A stretch of DNA of 64,000 nt from Phoronis australis (lineage: Eukaryota; Phoronida; Phoronidae). The position numbers were made by a program, and so were the translations under genes. Location: NCBI GenBank assembly GCA_002633005.1, contig NMRA01000565.1:69682-133681 (forward strand), written 5' to 3'. Shown here one piece after another: positions 35,001 through 40,024 of the stretch (the stretch's first letter is position 1; each line of letters opens with the position of its first letter). The notes under the pieces were generated by a model. It was not told the origin of the DNA. It made no database searches and worked only from the letters and a program-made list of their open reading frames with translations.

Positions 35001-35756
35001 TCCTTGGCCGCATCCAGCCCAATCACCGCCGCGTACTCGAAAATTTCTATAAAAGATGAGATACATAAAAACATATGGCAATATATTGTACAAATGGTAA
35101 ACACATTTGTCAGCCATTATCCCTGGAGTTTGATTAAAGAAGGGTGACTTAAACATTAAGTTTAGAAAATTTGACATTCACTTCTCCTTTACAATTACTG
35201 AACAAAGATTTTGACATGTAACAACTTCGAGATACTTTACAAAAAATATCCGATCTACCAACAATTTGAAGTAGCTAAATTTTGTTCAAAAACAGGACAA
35301 TGGATCCACACTCCAGGCAACAGAAAATATCACAATGGCAGAATGCACAGTGTTAGTACCGATAATTTAAAAAAGAGCAAGAATACGTAATTTGTAACAC
35401 TGCATAATTTATGAAAAGCTGCAAGCTACGTTTGGAAATCCTAAGCTATGTAGATCTGAGATATCTGTAAAAATCCCGAGCTATGTTTGTTGTAATTCTA
35501 GAGCAATGGAATTGAATGCTATTAAATGGTACTTATTTGTTGCACGTTGGTGTAAAATGATAATAGCTCCGACATTTTTAGCTAGTGAAACAATAAATAA
35601 ACAGTTGTTTCAGTCTATGAATTAGTAAATGTTTGCTCAGGGAAAGCCAATACCTTAATCATTTTCAGTTTAATTTCATTGCTTACCTTCTTCTGTTGGT
35701 TCATAATTTTCATCGTAATCCTCCTCTAGGATTACTTGACCATTCACTTTCATCAT
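4103..35756 (-). CDS. CEP164: CEP164, centrosomal protein of 164 kDa (whole gene, 35 coding exons)
   Basis: CEP164 is a distal-appendage protein of the mother centriole. In vertebrates its N-terminal WW region binds TTBK2 and it is needed for ciliary vesicle docking and ciliogenesis. Joining the 35 exons listed below gives 4401 nt with every splice phase compatible, coding 1466 residues; the human protein is about 1460. Residues 8-51 carry the family signature ([16 protein letters not shown], then [12 protein letters not shown]). A WW domain spans about 52-85, with Trp58, Trp80 and Pro83. Residues 104-290 are low-complexity with Lys, Ser and acidic stretches. A long Glu/Lys/Gln coiled coil runs from about 440 to 985. 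A second helical block lies at 1088-1193, containing [16 protein letters not shown]. The end carries WRTYF, RAWLRQF and the terminal [12 protein letters not shown], matching the human C-terminus as I remember it. The start codon is the first of two consecutive ATGs in exon 1. Odd points are a 9-nt microexon and minisatellites on many 5' splice sites. Confidence 0.95.
4652..5058. mobile_element. 407-bp MITE with 37-bp terminal inverted repeats
   Basis: The left end reads CCAGTGCCTAGTTGCATGAA, continuing through AACAGTCCCAAATAGGGACT. The right end is its reverse complement with a single mismatch (T versus C at the ninth base). Weaker inverted similarity extends inward. There is no transposase, so it is non-autonomous. 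I see no convincing target-site duplication, and the superfamily is undetermined. Confidence 0.85.
6148..6180 (+). ncRNA. hammerhead-ribozyme-like core motif of a retroelement relic
   Basis: CTGATGA is followed by a 5-bp hairpin (GTCTA, loop, TAGAC) and then GAAAC. These are the two conserved core boxes of a hammerhead ribozyme in the right order. Penelope-like retroelements and related elements carry such motifs. The base pair next to the core is imperfect, and I could not identify the third stem or cleavage site, so activity is doubtful. Confidence 0.35.
6411..6620. repeat. 37-bp minisatellite next to the 5' splice site of CEP164 exon 34
   Basis: About six diverged copies of a 37-bp unit based on GGTTCCATGACTGAACAC, at approximately 6414, 6451, 6488, 6526, 6561 and 6598. 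The array ends about 7 bases from the exon 34 donor, so it occupies the very start of intron 34. Confidence 0.8.
6627..6773 (-). CDS. CEP164: CEP164 exon 34
   Basis: Residues about 1385-1434, including [14 protein letters not shown] and [17 protein letters not shown], which parallels the human RQWLERV segment. The acceptor follows GATTTAG and the donor is GTATCC, phase 2 to exon 35. Confidence 0.85.
6774..7354 (-). other. CEP164 intron 33
   Basis: 581 bp of AT-rich sequence without repeats or coding that I can recognise. Confidence 0.5.
7355..7424 (-). CDS. CEP164: CEP164 exon 33
   Basis: Residues about 1362-1385, [20 protein letters not shown]. The acceptor follows TTTTTTCAG and the donor is GTAGGT. 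Of the three frames, only this one agrees with the phases of exons 32 and 34. Confidence 0.82.
7535..7623 (-). CDS. CEP164: CEP164 exon 32
   Basis: Residues about 1332-1362, [20 protein letters not shown], matching the DDFLVEKWRKYF block of the human protein as I recall it. The acceptor follows TTAATTTCAG and the donor is GTAATT. It repairs the phase mismatch between exons 31 and 33. Confidence 0.88.
7865..8123 (-). CDS. CEP164: CEP164 exon 31
   Basis: Residues about 1246-1332, a helical stretch ([17 protein letters not shown]) followed by a Pro/Gln-rich tail with a PPPP run. The donor AT|GTGAGT is used; reading through it meets a stop two codons later. Confidence 0.88.
8124..8760 (-). other. 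CEP164 intron 30, distal part
   Basis: AT-rich intron sequence with no recognised element between exon 31 and the 71-bp array. Confidence 0.5.
8757..9040. repeat. 71-bp tandem repeat spanning the exon 30 5' splice site
   Basis: Four near-identical copies at exactly 71-bp spacing (TTACCTTGAGCGAGCTC at about 8815, 8886, 8957 and 9028). Read on the gene strand, each copy contains the last 13 bases of exon 30 (GAGCTCGCTCAAG) followed by an intact donor, GTAAGT or GTAAGC. Only the copy at 9028 is joined to the rest of the exon. Confidence 0.92.
9032..9188 (-). CDS. CEP164: CEP164 exon 30
   Basis: Residues about 1194-1246, rich in Ser and acidic residues ([29 protein letters not shown]), comparable to the human SLSSESSESFS region. 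The donor GTAAGT lies inside the 71-bp array. Confidence 0.9.
9189..9651 (-). other. CEP164 intron 29
   Basis: 463 bp. The first 90 bases after the donor are G-rich on the gene strand (GGGCGGGG, GAGGGGGTGGGAG), possibly a decayed repeat. The rest is unremarkable. Confidence 0.45.
9652..9813 (-). CDS. CEP164: CEP164 exon 29
   Basis: Residues 1140-1193, a coiled segment with [20 protein letters not shown] and [19 protein letters not shown], paralleling human [20 protein letters not shown]. The acceptor follows TTCCCTCACAG and the donor is GTAAGT. Confidence 0.92.
9814..10207 (-). other. CEP164 intron 28 with a degenerate G/T-rich tandem region
   Basis: The part next to exon 28 (10010-10207) holds loosely repeated blocks on the gene strand, such as TGGGTGGAGTTTGTTG and TGGGTGGAGTCTGTTTGG, and two copies of GTGGCCAT. 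It may be an older splice-site minisatellite, but the period is unclear. Confidence 0.35.
10208..10361 (-). CDS. CEP164: CEP164 exon 28
   Basis: Residues about 1088-1139, with [20 protein letters not shown] and [13 protein letters not shown]. This is the clearest match to the human protein ([20 protein letters not shown] as I recall). The donor is CAA|GTGAGT. Confidence 0.95.
10362..11907 (-). other. CEP164 intron 27
   Basis: 1.5-kb intron with a TG microsatellite near 11018-11059 and otherwise AT-rich sequence without recognised elements. Confidence 0.5.
11018..11059. repeat. (TG)n microsatellite
   Basis: About 21 uninterrupted TG dinucleotides, followed by imperfect TG-rich sequence to about 11090. 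Confidence 0.95.
11908..12029 (-). CDS. CEP164: CEP164 exon 27
   Basis: Residues about 1048-1088, with [19 protein letters not shown] and [15 protein letters not shown]. The acceptor follows TTCATTGCAG and the donor is GTAAGG, phase 2. Confidence 0.9.
12030..12563 (-). other. CEP164 intron 26
   Basis: 534 bp of AT-rich intron with no recognised element. Confidence 0.5.
12564..12622 (-). CDS. CEP164: CEP164 exon 26
   Basis: Residues about 1028-1047, [20 protein letters not shown], a short helical exon. The acceptor follows GTATTCCAG and the donor is GTATAC. Confidence 0.85.
13015..14310 (-). mobile_element. 1.3-kb non-autonomous repeat element with internal ~450-bp monomers, copy 1
   Basis: This is the inverse of the copy at 41995-43285. 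It starts with CAACGCAGAGCGTTGAAATG and ends with CCACATATAATATGTGGGCG. Two monomers containing GGCCACT(A/G)GGTGGCGC-type and TTTCATGAAAATCCGTT blocks start about 448 bp apart (around 13475 and 13923). Part of it is lost in the assembly gap. It lies in CEP164 intron 25. Confidence 0.8.
13357..13470. other. assembly gap (run of N)
   Basis: 114 consecutive N inside the repeat element. The open frames crossing it are artefacts. Confidence 1.
14311..15614 (-). other. CEP164 intron 25, remaining part
   Basis: AT-rich sequence with no coding or repeat I can name. One sequence near 15240-15300 contains short inverted blocks around ATAATAACATTGGCATTG. Confidence 0.45.
15615..15746 (-). CDS. CEP164: CEP164 exon 25
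   Basis: Residues about 984-1028, with [20 protein letters not shown] and [18 protein letters not shown], a polar linker after the coiled coil. The acceptor follows CCTAATAG and the donor is GTATCT. Confidence 0.88.
16035..16168 (-). CDS. CEP164: CEP164 exon 24
   Basis: Residues about 939-984, [20 protein letters not shown] and then a Pro/Gly-containing linker; the end of the long coiled coil. The acceptor follows GAATTTCAG. Its phase fixes the exon 23 donor at GTTGGT rather than the later GTATCT. Confidence 0.88.
16169..17050 (-). other. CEP164 intron 23 with a GC-richer block
   Basis: A block at about 16600-16960 is GC-richer than its surroundings, contains loosely repeated CCATG and GACTGTC motifs, and is open in overlapping minus-strand frames of 187 and 101 codons. 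I read it as an unidentified decayed repeat, not a gene. Confidence 0.4.
17051..17244 (-). CDS. CEP164: CEP164 exon 23
   Basis: Residues about 875-939, strong coiled coil ([20 protein letters not shown] and [20 protein letters not shown]). The acceptor follows CCTGTTAG and the donor is GTTGGT, phase 2. Confidence 0.9.
17952..18020 (-). CDS. CEP164: CEP164 exon 22
   Basis: Residues 852-874, [20 protein letters not shown], coiled coil. The acceptor follows TTTTGAAG and the donor is GTTAGT, both phase 0. Confidence 0.85.
18857..18940 (-). CDS. CEP164: CEP164 exon 21
   Basis: Residues 824-851, [20 protein letters not shown], coiled coil, phase 0 at both ends. The acceptor follows CACTTCAAG and the donor is GTCAGT. 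Confidence 0.88.
19728..19790 (-). CDS. CEP164: CEP164 exon 20
   Basis: Residues 803-823, [20 protein letters not shown], coiled coil, phase 0. The acceptor follows TTTTTCTAG and the donor is GTATGT. Confidence 0.88.
19900..20046. repeat. decayed tandem copies of the exon 19 3' end
   Basis: On the gene strand, two partial copies lie just after the exon 19 donor. The first, near 20010, reads AGGGAGGAATATGAGG and then AGCTGAAGGAGGAGTTGAGG. The second, near 19915, reads AATGTGAGGGCTGGAGGAAC. Both resemble the real exon end AGGGAGGAGTATGAGGGCAG and AACTGAAACAGGAGTTGGAG. The period is about 95-100 bp. Confidence 0.75.
20047..20190 (-). CDS. CEP164: CEP164 exon 19
   Basis: Residues 755-802, [20 protein letters not shown] and [18 protein letters not shown], coiled coil, phase 0. 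The acceptor follows GTAATACAG and the donor is GTGGGT. Confidence 0.9.
20191..20899 (-). other. CEP164 intron 18
   Basis: 709 bp of AT-rich intron with no recognised element. Confidence 0.5.
20900..21022 (-). CDS. CEP164: CEP164 exon 18
   Basis: Residues 714-754, [20 protein letters not shown] and [14 protein letters not shown], coiled coil. It parallels the human LEDLLKQKREEVEKEHERK segment. The acceptor follows TTGTCTTTAG and the donor is GTAGGC. Confidence 0.92.
21120..21552. repeat. donor-derived minisatellite and decayed copy of exon 17
   Basis: From the exon 17 donor into the intron, the sequence is a degenerate array of CCCACAACATACCCCC, which on the gene strand is GGGGGTATGTTGTGGG, the donor itself. 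The far end, 21122-21195, is a diverged copy of the exon 17 3' end. It reads [20 protein letters not shown] against the real [19 protein letters not shown]. Confidence 0.8.
21553..21672 (-). CDS. CEP164: CEP164 exon 17
   Basis: Residues 674-713, [20 protein letters not shown] and [17 protein letters not shown], coiled coil, phase 0. The acceptor TGTCTGCAG abuts a tandem array and the donor is GTATGT. The last codon GGG is included because the donor GT follows it. Confidence 0.9.
21676..22459. repeat. 99/96-bp tandem array forming a 195-bp higher-order unit, four times
   Basis: Eight near-identical copies of a unit starting ATGGAGATAACAATTTAAGC, at 21681, 21780, 21876, 21975, 22071, 22170, 22266 and 22365. 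Spacings alternate 99 and 96 bp. A 3-base indel (ATAATGG versus ATGG) and a T/C change (TTCTAAAC versus TTCCAAAC) alternate between units. The array touches the 3' splice site of exon 17. Confidence 0.96.
22640..22809. repeat. low-copy degenerate repeat at the exon 16 5' splice site
   Basis: CCAAGCCCCTCC-CTCACCCACCTTCTCAT at the real donor recurs as CCAAGCCCCTCCTCCCACTCAACTTCTCAT about 46 bp away, followed by more C-rich copies (CCCCTGACC, CCCTGACTGAG). This again copies the exon end and the start of the intron. Confidence 0.6.
22810..22986 (-). CDS. CEP164: CEP164 exon 16
   Basis: Residues 615-673, [20 protein letters not shown] and [20 protein letters not shown], coiled coil, phase 0. The acceptor follows GCACATTAG and the donor is GTGGGT. 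Confidence 0.92.
22987..23317 (-). other. CEP164 intron 15
   Basis: 331 bp, AT-rich, nothing recognised. Confidence 0.5.
23318..23435 (-). CDS. CEP164: CEP164 exon 15
   Basis: Residues about 575-614, [20 protein letters not shown] and [11 protein letters not shown], coiled coil. The acceptor follows TTTGTATTAG and the donor is GTCTGT. Confidence 0.9.
23436..23987 (-). other. CEP164 intron 14
   Basis: 552 bp, very AT-rich, nothing recognised. Confidence 0.5.
23988..24119 (-). CDS. CEP164: CEP164 exon 14
   Basis: Residues about 531-575, [20 protein letters not shown] and [20 protein letters not shown], coiled coil. Its entry phase shows that exon 13 uses the GTGAGT donor. The donor here is GTGTGT. 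Confidence 0.9.
24290..24736. repeat. ~111-bp tandem copies of the exon 13 3' end and donor
   Basis: Copies of GATCTTGGCCTC with flanking sequence start at 24314, 24425, 24537, 24648 and, in the true exon, 24763. On the gene strand each full unit repeats the end of exon 13 (GCCAAGATCAGTGAGAAAAA, then GAGTCAAGTGAG) and its donor. The donor GT is intact in two copies and changed to GC in the copy near 24507. Confidence 0.9.
24737..24834 (-). CDS. CEP164: CEP164 exon 13
   Basis: Residues about 499-531, [20 protein letters not shown] and [13 protein letters not shown], coiled coil. The donor is AG|GTGAGT, phase 2, chosen because exon 14 needs one base to complete the codon. Confidence 0.9.
25201..25330 (-). 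CDS. CEP164: CEP164 exon 12
   Basis: Residues about 455-498, [20 protein letters not shown] and [18 protein letters not shown], coiled coil. The acceptor follows CTTGTTTTAG and the donor is GTGTGT. Confidence 0.92.
25594..26090 (-). CDS. CEP164: CEP164 exon 11, with RF(L/I)KS motif triplet
   Basis: The largest exon, residues about 290-455. It opens [18 protein letters not shown], continues as a Ser/Pro/acidic disordered region, and ends in the first coiled-coil heptads ([16 protein letters not shown]). Three copies of a short motif, RFLKS, RFIKS and RFLKS, occur at about 35-residue spacing, each after an SP-containing segment. The acceptor follows GTGTTTCAG and the donor is GTATGA. Confidence 0.93.
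26091..26507 (-). other. CEP164 intron 10
   Basis: 417 bp, AT-rich, nothing recognised. Confidence 0.5.
26508..26588 (-). CDS. CEP164: CEP164 exon 10
   Basis: Residues 263-289, [20 protein letters not shown] and EDYGKDV, acidic and serine-rich, phase 0. The acceptor follows TTTTGTCAG and the donor is GTCAGT. It begins with the same codons, Asp-Ser-Glu, that form microexon 9. Confidence 0.88.
26589..28034 (-). other. CEP164 intron 9
   Basis: 1.4 kb, AT-rich. It contains the tRNA-derived SINE at about 27390-27665 and otherwise nothing recognised. Confidence 0.5.
27390..27665 (-). mobile_element. tRNA-derived SINE
   Basis: On the minus strand the element starts with a tRNA-like head. A-box TGGCCAGTTGG is at 27645-27655 and B-box GGTTCAAATCC is at 27601-27611, with the spacing of a Pol III type 2 promoter. 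It is followed by a roughly 200-base body. The head is degenerate as a tRNA (acceptor stem poorly paired), so it is a SINE or tRNA pseudogene, not a working tRNA gene. The 3' boundary is approximate. Confidence 0.7.
28035..28043 (-). CDS. CEP164: CEP164 exon 9, 9-nt microexon (candidate)
   Basis: TTTCCAG precedes GATTCCGAG, followed by GTAGGAG on the gene strand. It encodes Asp-Ser-Glu and is phase 0 at both ends, so it can be included or skipped without changing frame. It repeats the first three residues of exon 10. Confidence 0.55.
28679..28747 (-). CDS. CEP164: CEP164 exon 8
   Basis: Residues 237-259, [20 protein letters not shown], phase 0 at both ends. The acceptor follows GTCATTACAG and the donor is GTGAGG. 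Confidence 0.85.
28748..29633 (-). other. CEP164 intron 7
   Basis: 886 bp without recognised coding or repeats. Confidence 0.5.
29634..29753 (-). CDS. CEP164: CEP164 exon 7
   Basis: Residues 197-236, [20 protein letters not shown] and [13 protein letters not shown], phase 0. The acceptor follows CATTTCTAG and the donor is GTCAGT. Confidence 0.87.
29754..30225 (-). other. CEP164 intron 6
   Basis: 472 bp of AT-rich sequence, nothing recognised. Confidence 0.5.
30226..30351 (-). CDS. CEP164: CEP164 exon 6
   Basis: Residues 155-196, [20 protein letters not shown] and [15 protein letters not shown], low-complexity Ser/Gly/Leu, phase 0. The acceptor follows CATCTTTCAG and the donor is GTATGT. 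Confidence 0.88.
30352..32472 (-). other. CEP164 intron 5
   Basis: 2.1 kb. The open frames at 31452-31757 and 31894-32283 are Leu/Phe/Ile-rich, lack any motif I know and look like chance in AT-rich DNA. No mobile element recognised. Confidence 0.5.
32473..32556 (-). CDS. CEP164: CEP164 exon 5
   Basis: Residues 127-154, [20 protein letters not shown] and SGPLSPIK, Ser/Pro-rich with two SP sites, phase 0. The acceptor follows GACTGTAG and the donor is GTGACG. Confidence 0.87.
32747..32814 (-). CDS. CEP164: CEP164 exon 4
   Basis: Residues about 104-126, [20 protein letters not shown], a lysine-rich basic segment directly after the WW region. The acceptor follows GTTTTCAG and the donor is GTGTGT. 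Confidence 0.9.
32815..33759 (-). other. CEP164 intron 3, distal part
   Basis: AT-rich sequence without recognised coding. The proximal part is the repeat at 33760-34108. Confidence 0.5.
33760..34108. repeat. donor-derived degenerate minisatellite at exon 3 5' splice site
   Basis: A long array of short units based on CTACCTGTACCCCC with variable linkers (AGACCC, CACCCC, ACACCC). On the gene strand the unit is GGGGGTACAGGTAG, which is the exon 3 end and donor (GGGGG|GTACAGGT region) repeated into the intron for about 350 bp. Confidence 0.88.
34109..34236 (-). CDS. CEP164: CEP164 exon 3 (WW domain, second half)
   Basis: Residues about 61-104. It contains [20 protein letters not shown] and [15 protein letters not shown]. 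This is the WW-domain strand with Trp80 and Pro83, very close to the human sequence. The acceptor follows ATATTTCAG and the donor is GTACAG. Confidence 0.96.
34237..34934 (-). other. CEP164 intron 2
   Basis: 698 bp, nothing recognised. Confidence 0.5.
34935..35046 (-). CDS. CEP164: CEP164 exon 2 (WW domain, first half)
   Basis: Residues about 24-61. It contains [20 protein letters not shown] and [16 protein letters not shown], including the first WW tryptophan (Trp58). The acceptor follows CTTTTATAG and the donor is GTCAGT. Confidence 0.96.
35047..35686 (-). other. CEP164 intron 1
   Basis: 640 bp, AT-rich, nothing recognised. Confidence 0.5.
35687..35756 (-). CDS. CEP164: CEP164 exon 1 (start codon)
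   Basis: Residues 1-23, [20 protein letters not shown] and TEE, matching the conserved N-terminal LVLEEDYDETYIPSEQE block. There are two consecutive ATGs; the first is used here, but the second is equally possible. The donor is GTAAGC. Confidence 0.92.
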
Positions 35757-36949
35757 CCTGACTGATGGGTGGGAAACTTGCTAAACGCACTTACTAAAAA
35801 CAAAATAACAATGTGTGCTAACAGTAAACAAGATTGGCTACTCAGTACATACAGACACAGCGCACAGCACAGCGCAGCACAGCACAAACACACAGGTAAG
35901 ACTACTGAATTAACTAATAACCTTGTTTGCTCCAGTGGTTAGGATACAAATATGGAACTTTCACTATCGTTTTACAACGGAAATGAAGCGCCCTAAGAGA
36001 TAAGTGAAGAAGTTAAGAGAGGGTGTGCAGTGTCACTGCTGCAAAAAACAGCCTGCAGATGGCAGCATTGTTCATAGCAGTAACCATTGCTCAAGCATGA
36101 GAGCTCAAGAGCTTTAACTTAAGTAATTGACTGGTTTAGGTTTAAATTCCCAGTCGAGAATTGATTCAACTCGCCAGCTACAAAGTGACTAGCAAGGGAG
36201 GTTTATCACAACCAAGTAGATTGCGTGAATTTTACTTTCGTAAATGTAAAAAATGTAATAAATTGCCACCAAGCAATGAGAACTGCATGTTCATCTATAT
36301 CACTTTGAAGTAAAAAATTTAAAAGTTTACAACGTATCTCACCAATTTCACACGAAAATAGTGGCCAAAATTAACATTTTTCACTTTTCAAAAGCTTCTA
36401 ACTCTGTTGTGAACGTCCAGAATTTCTCGAAACATTGCCTGGGCGTGTTATGGAACTTTAAAATAATAAAATGGTTATTGGATGTTAAACATCTTTTGTG
36501 AAAAGACAAAATGTTTCTTGTTGGCCAAAATAAGTCACACAGTAGTACTACAGTAACTATCAATAATAAAGGCACCAAATGATAATAGAATAGAGAGTTA
36601 TATTCACAGGGAACATTAACAAAGCTCAGAACTTATTTTTAAAGCCTTGAACTTCCTACTAGATAGATCTGATATTGTTTTTTATTGAATTTCGAACCGT
36701 ACAGTTTGACACAGTGGAGGCATAAGGATTTGTAAATAAATGTTTTTGTATTGGACGTTGGGATTAAATGTGTGAACTAAATTAGTTAGCAATGCTAAAA
36801 AATGGTAATCGAACGTTACTCTACAGATAAATTTGAGGATCAATCTTGTGCATTGGATTTCAAGCTTCAGTGCCATGAAATATAGAGTAGTTGACCAATT
36901 TTGTAAATTCTTCAAATCAACTGTTCCTTTTCCACAAGGTTGCACACAT
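35757..36949. promoter_or_regulatory. 5' flank of CEP164
   Basis: Upstream region of CEP164, which lies head-to-head with the tetraspan gene 4.2 kb away. A short GCACA-rich repeat lies near 35861-35892. No TATA box or CpG-island-like peak stands out; the untranslated exon and start site were not located. Confidence 0.35.
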
Positions 36950-37870
36950 GAATATCGTTTATGTATAATAGGAACAAGCAGGGGCCTAACACTGAGCCTT
37001 GTTGTACAACAGATTCCACAGGTATACTTGACGACTTCTCGCCTCTGACAACTACAGTCCAGTTAGAAAACTTGCGATCCATTTGTTAACAGTACCTGAT
37101 ATACCGTATTGGTTTAATTTGTGGATCAGTAAGGAGTGGTTTACCTTATCGAAGGCTTTACTAAAATCCATTATGAGAGCATCAACACTATTACCTTTTT
37201 CAACGTGCTCACTTAAATCTCATCGATGACGTCTAGATGGTGGGTTTCACAAGACATTTTTGAACACAATTCTTGTTGTTCTGGACACATGATGTTATTT
37301 GAGACACAGTGCTCTAAAATCGTGTGGACAATTATGAGTTCAAGCATTTTACACACTATACTGGTTAGTGACAAAGGTCTGTAGTTCTCAGGAAAGTATT
37401 TTTCTCCTTTCTTGAAAACAAGGGTTACGTTCGCATTTCTCCAGTCAGACGGGACACTGCCAGACCTAAGTGATGATTTATATATATGAGGGTCAGAGCT
37501 GAGGCCAGTTCCACTGCATTGCTTTTAAGAATGAGTGGATTGAATGTTATCAGAACCCATAGACTTACTGGGATTGATATCCCTCATTAATTTCTCATGG
37601 TATTTGGCAAGTAGGGTACTGCACGTCAGTGTCTCGTGGGGGACATCAAGTATGAAACTCGTCGGAGGTGAAGTTTATCTTGGGGCTAAAGGCAGCTTGA
37701 ATTTGTTTATTGAGGAGCCCAGCTTGCTCCTTAGCCTCTGTGACAACTTTCCCACGATTTTTTAAGGATGTAACTGTAATTCCAGTATTTTCAGATCTTA
37801 CAGATCTTATGTGAGACCAAAATTTCTTGTTGAGTTTGCTCACATTGTTTACGTCATTATCTGTGATTAG
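36950..37870 (-). mobile_element. non-LTR retrotransposon reverse-transcriptase relic (jockey/CR1-like)
   Basis: Read on the minus strand in shifting frames, the region gives a linker with LNKKFWSHIRSVRSENTGI at 37780-37843, then VPSDWRNANVTLVFKKGEKY, then FPENYRPLSLTSI near 37350-37450. This is the WR-AN-T-(I/V)-FKKG...NYRP-SLTS signature of the RT domain of non-LTR elements. Downstream frames continue with stops and shifts, so it is a dead fragment without endonuclease or poly(A) tail recognised. Confidence 0.85.
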
Positions 37871-38329
37871 AGATGGTTGGATCGCGAGTCAGGTAATTTC
37901 GGGACTTACTACAATGAATAAATGAATTTTCTGACAACAGTCTTCATACAACTATCTGGCTGGCTACCGTGCACTGTCTGCACAAGTAGCCACAACTGCA
38001 CAAATTGGCTTGGTCAAGTTTGGAAGATAAGACTCCACAAATACAACACTACAAAGATTTTCGTACGTTTTTCAAATCATGAATAACTCTGTTATTTAAT
38101 TTCCTTCATGCTTAGATAGAATTATTTCAAATTGCTTACATTAATCCTTTCGATCCATCCAACAACCAGGATTTTAAATGTGTAAAAAGACCCAAACAAA
38201 TGTTTGTTGATGCTCTCCACCATATTTGAAATAACTGACGCCGCCTTACGGGAATTCACAAGAACTACACAGTTTTCAAGGGAGATCATTCGGGGTTGTA
38301 TCTCGGGTGACTGTTGTAAGCCTAATGTA
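37871..38329. other. no gene recognised
   Basis: Intergenic AT-rich sequence. Confidence 0.4.
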
Positions 38330-39010
38330 GTTTTATTAGTAGTTGAAATTTAAAGAATAATCTATGTGATATTGTTAATTATGATCAGCGTTGATAAATC
38401 CTCCGAGTATGTCATTACGCACGGTTGTTTATGTTCAGTCAATTACCAATGATTGTAGTTTTTAAGTTATTTTAGTCATCGATTTTTAAAAATCAGTGAC
38501 CATGACGGCCTGCCGTCGGTTCAGTGACTTTACCAGACGTAAAGAGTTGTGAGCGTGTGATAATATCTATCTTCTTTGTTAACTGCCAAGAATAGTCTTT
38601 TGTCTGGTATGACAACAGGCAGGTCAATTATCAACTTGAATACCAGGCTTATTACAGACCACGTGTGAATACGGGTTCGTTGTCGTAACTTCGGTTGTAG
38701 TTATGGGCAATGATTTTAGCAATTCAAAAACTAAACACTTGATCACCAAATGCTACTGGTTTATGTTCAAATATGCTATAACTTAACTTTTAGTTTAGCA
38801 GCACAGCCCGGCCAGTCAGGGTCAGGTATGATCTTACTGGAGATTGAGCAATCGAACAAAAGAGAGCTGACCCTCCAACCATATAAATGCCAGAATGGAG
38901 TTAATCAGTCGTGTAAAATGTTGGCTACAGGGGTGTTCTTCCCAACTTGTTGTTGGGCCATAGAATCGAACAAGTTGGGAGCAACGCGGTAAAACGCCGC
39001 GCATTCCAGC
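38330..39010. repeat. interspersed repeat family A, copy 1
   Basis: Shares long blocks in the same order with 55062-55605, including GTGACTTTACCAGACG, TTGTTAACTGCCA, TATGACAACAGGCAGG, GTTCAAATATGCTATAAC and GAATCGAACAAGTTGGGAGC. Its left part is also present inverted at 61490-61700. A parallel 80-codon frame is open in both full copies. Confidence 0.85.
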
Positions 39011-39949
39011 TGAATACCGCCGCGATGTTTATTTTGAACGAAAATTATTGGTTTATGCACCACCAGTTTGTACAGGCAGAGATGTTTATGGCCGGATAAT
39101 TGCACCATATTTTATTCTGTGTCTAACTCAAAATCCTGGCCCCGCCCCTGATTCCCGCATATCTTTAGAAATGCGCGTCTTCCTTCTTGTAATTCACAGC
39201 ATGTGATGATCTACAATGATGACTACGAAACGTTTGTGCCCTGACTCAGTGGTCAGGCGGGCCGGTGCATGCTCGTGTGCCGCGCCACTGCTGCGCCTGT
39301 GCATTAGTAGTATCCGACAGTGCACTCGGCGTCGCTATAATTAAGCCGAGAGCGGCGCCACCCGGGGCCGGCACAAAAGGCAGCCCGCGAGGCTTAGCGC
39401 ATCCATGCACATTACAGTTTCTGTAATAAACATTTAAAAAAGAACGTGTAAGTGTCATATGACGAGAAGGAACTCGCCTGTCGTGCTCAGACAATTGTCG
39501 ATGGCCAGAGAGGGATAATAAATCTATCGAAAATCATTGCTCACTTGACATATAATGAGGCTGCTCTTGTGAAAACTGCTACGGATGTCTAAACGCTCCG
39601 ACGTGTGTACTTTTGTATTTATATTTATATTTATGTTTAAGTTCTTTGTATTCTCCGTACTCAGTGTAGAATTAGCTTGTATTTTAGTTCTGTATTTTCA
39701 TTTTCTATATTTTAAATTTGTCGGAAAATAGTACTTGTGCTAACGTTTCATTGTTAAATCTCACCGATTTTGAATAAAGATTATTACTACTACAACTACC
39801 TGAGGCTCTGCCGCCGCGATCAAGGCTAACCAACAAATAATACCCATAATGCACAGCGTGCCGGTCTGACTCACCTGCTGACCTACTTTCGACTTCTCCA
39901 AAGGTGAGATAACCGTCATCGCAGGCTAGATGTGTTAAATAAGGAAAAA
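39011..39949. promoter_or_regulatory. 5' flank of the tetraspan gene
   Basis: Contains a fragment of the GGCGGAT element end (CTCAAAATCCTGGCCCCGCC near 39128) and a GC-richer block at about 39250-39410 that could be the promoter region. No core element assigned. Confidence 0.35.
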
Positions 39950-40024
39950 ATGCCTCTTCTGTCGAATTGTTGCTGTTGGGATTCGTTAAAGAAAGGGAGC
40001 ATTGCGTCAGGACTATACGGAATA
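39950..40024 (+). CDS. tetraspan gene exon 1
   Basis: Encodes MPLLSNCCCWDSLKKGSIAS and GLYGI (25 residues, phase 0). The donor is GTGAGT. Confidence 0.85.
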
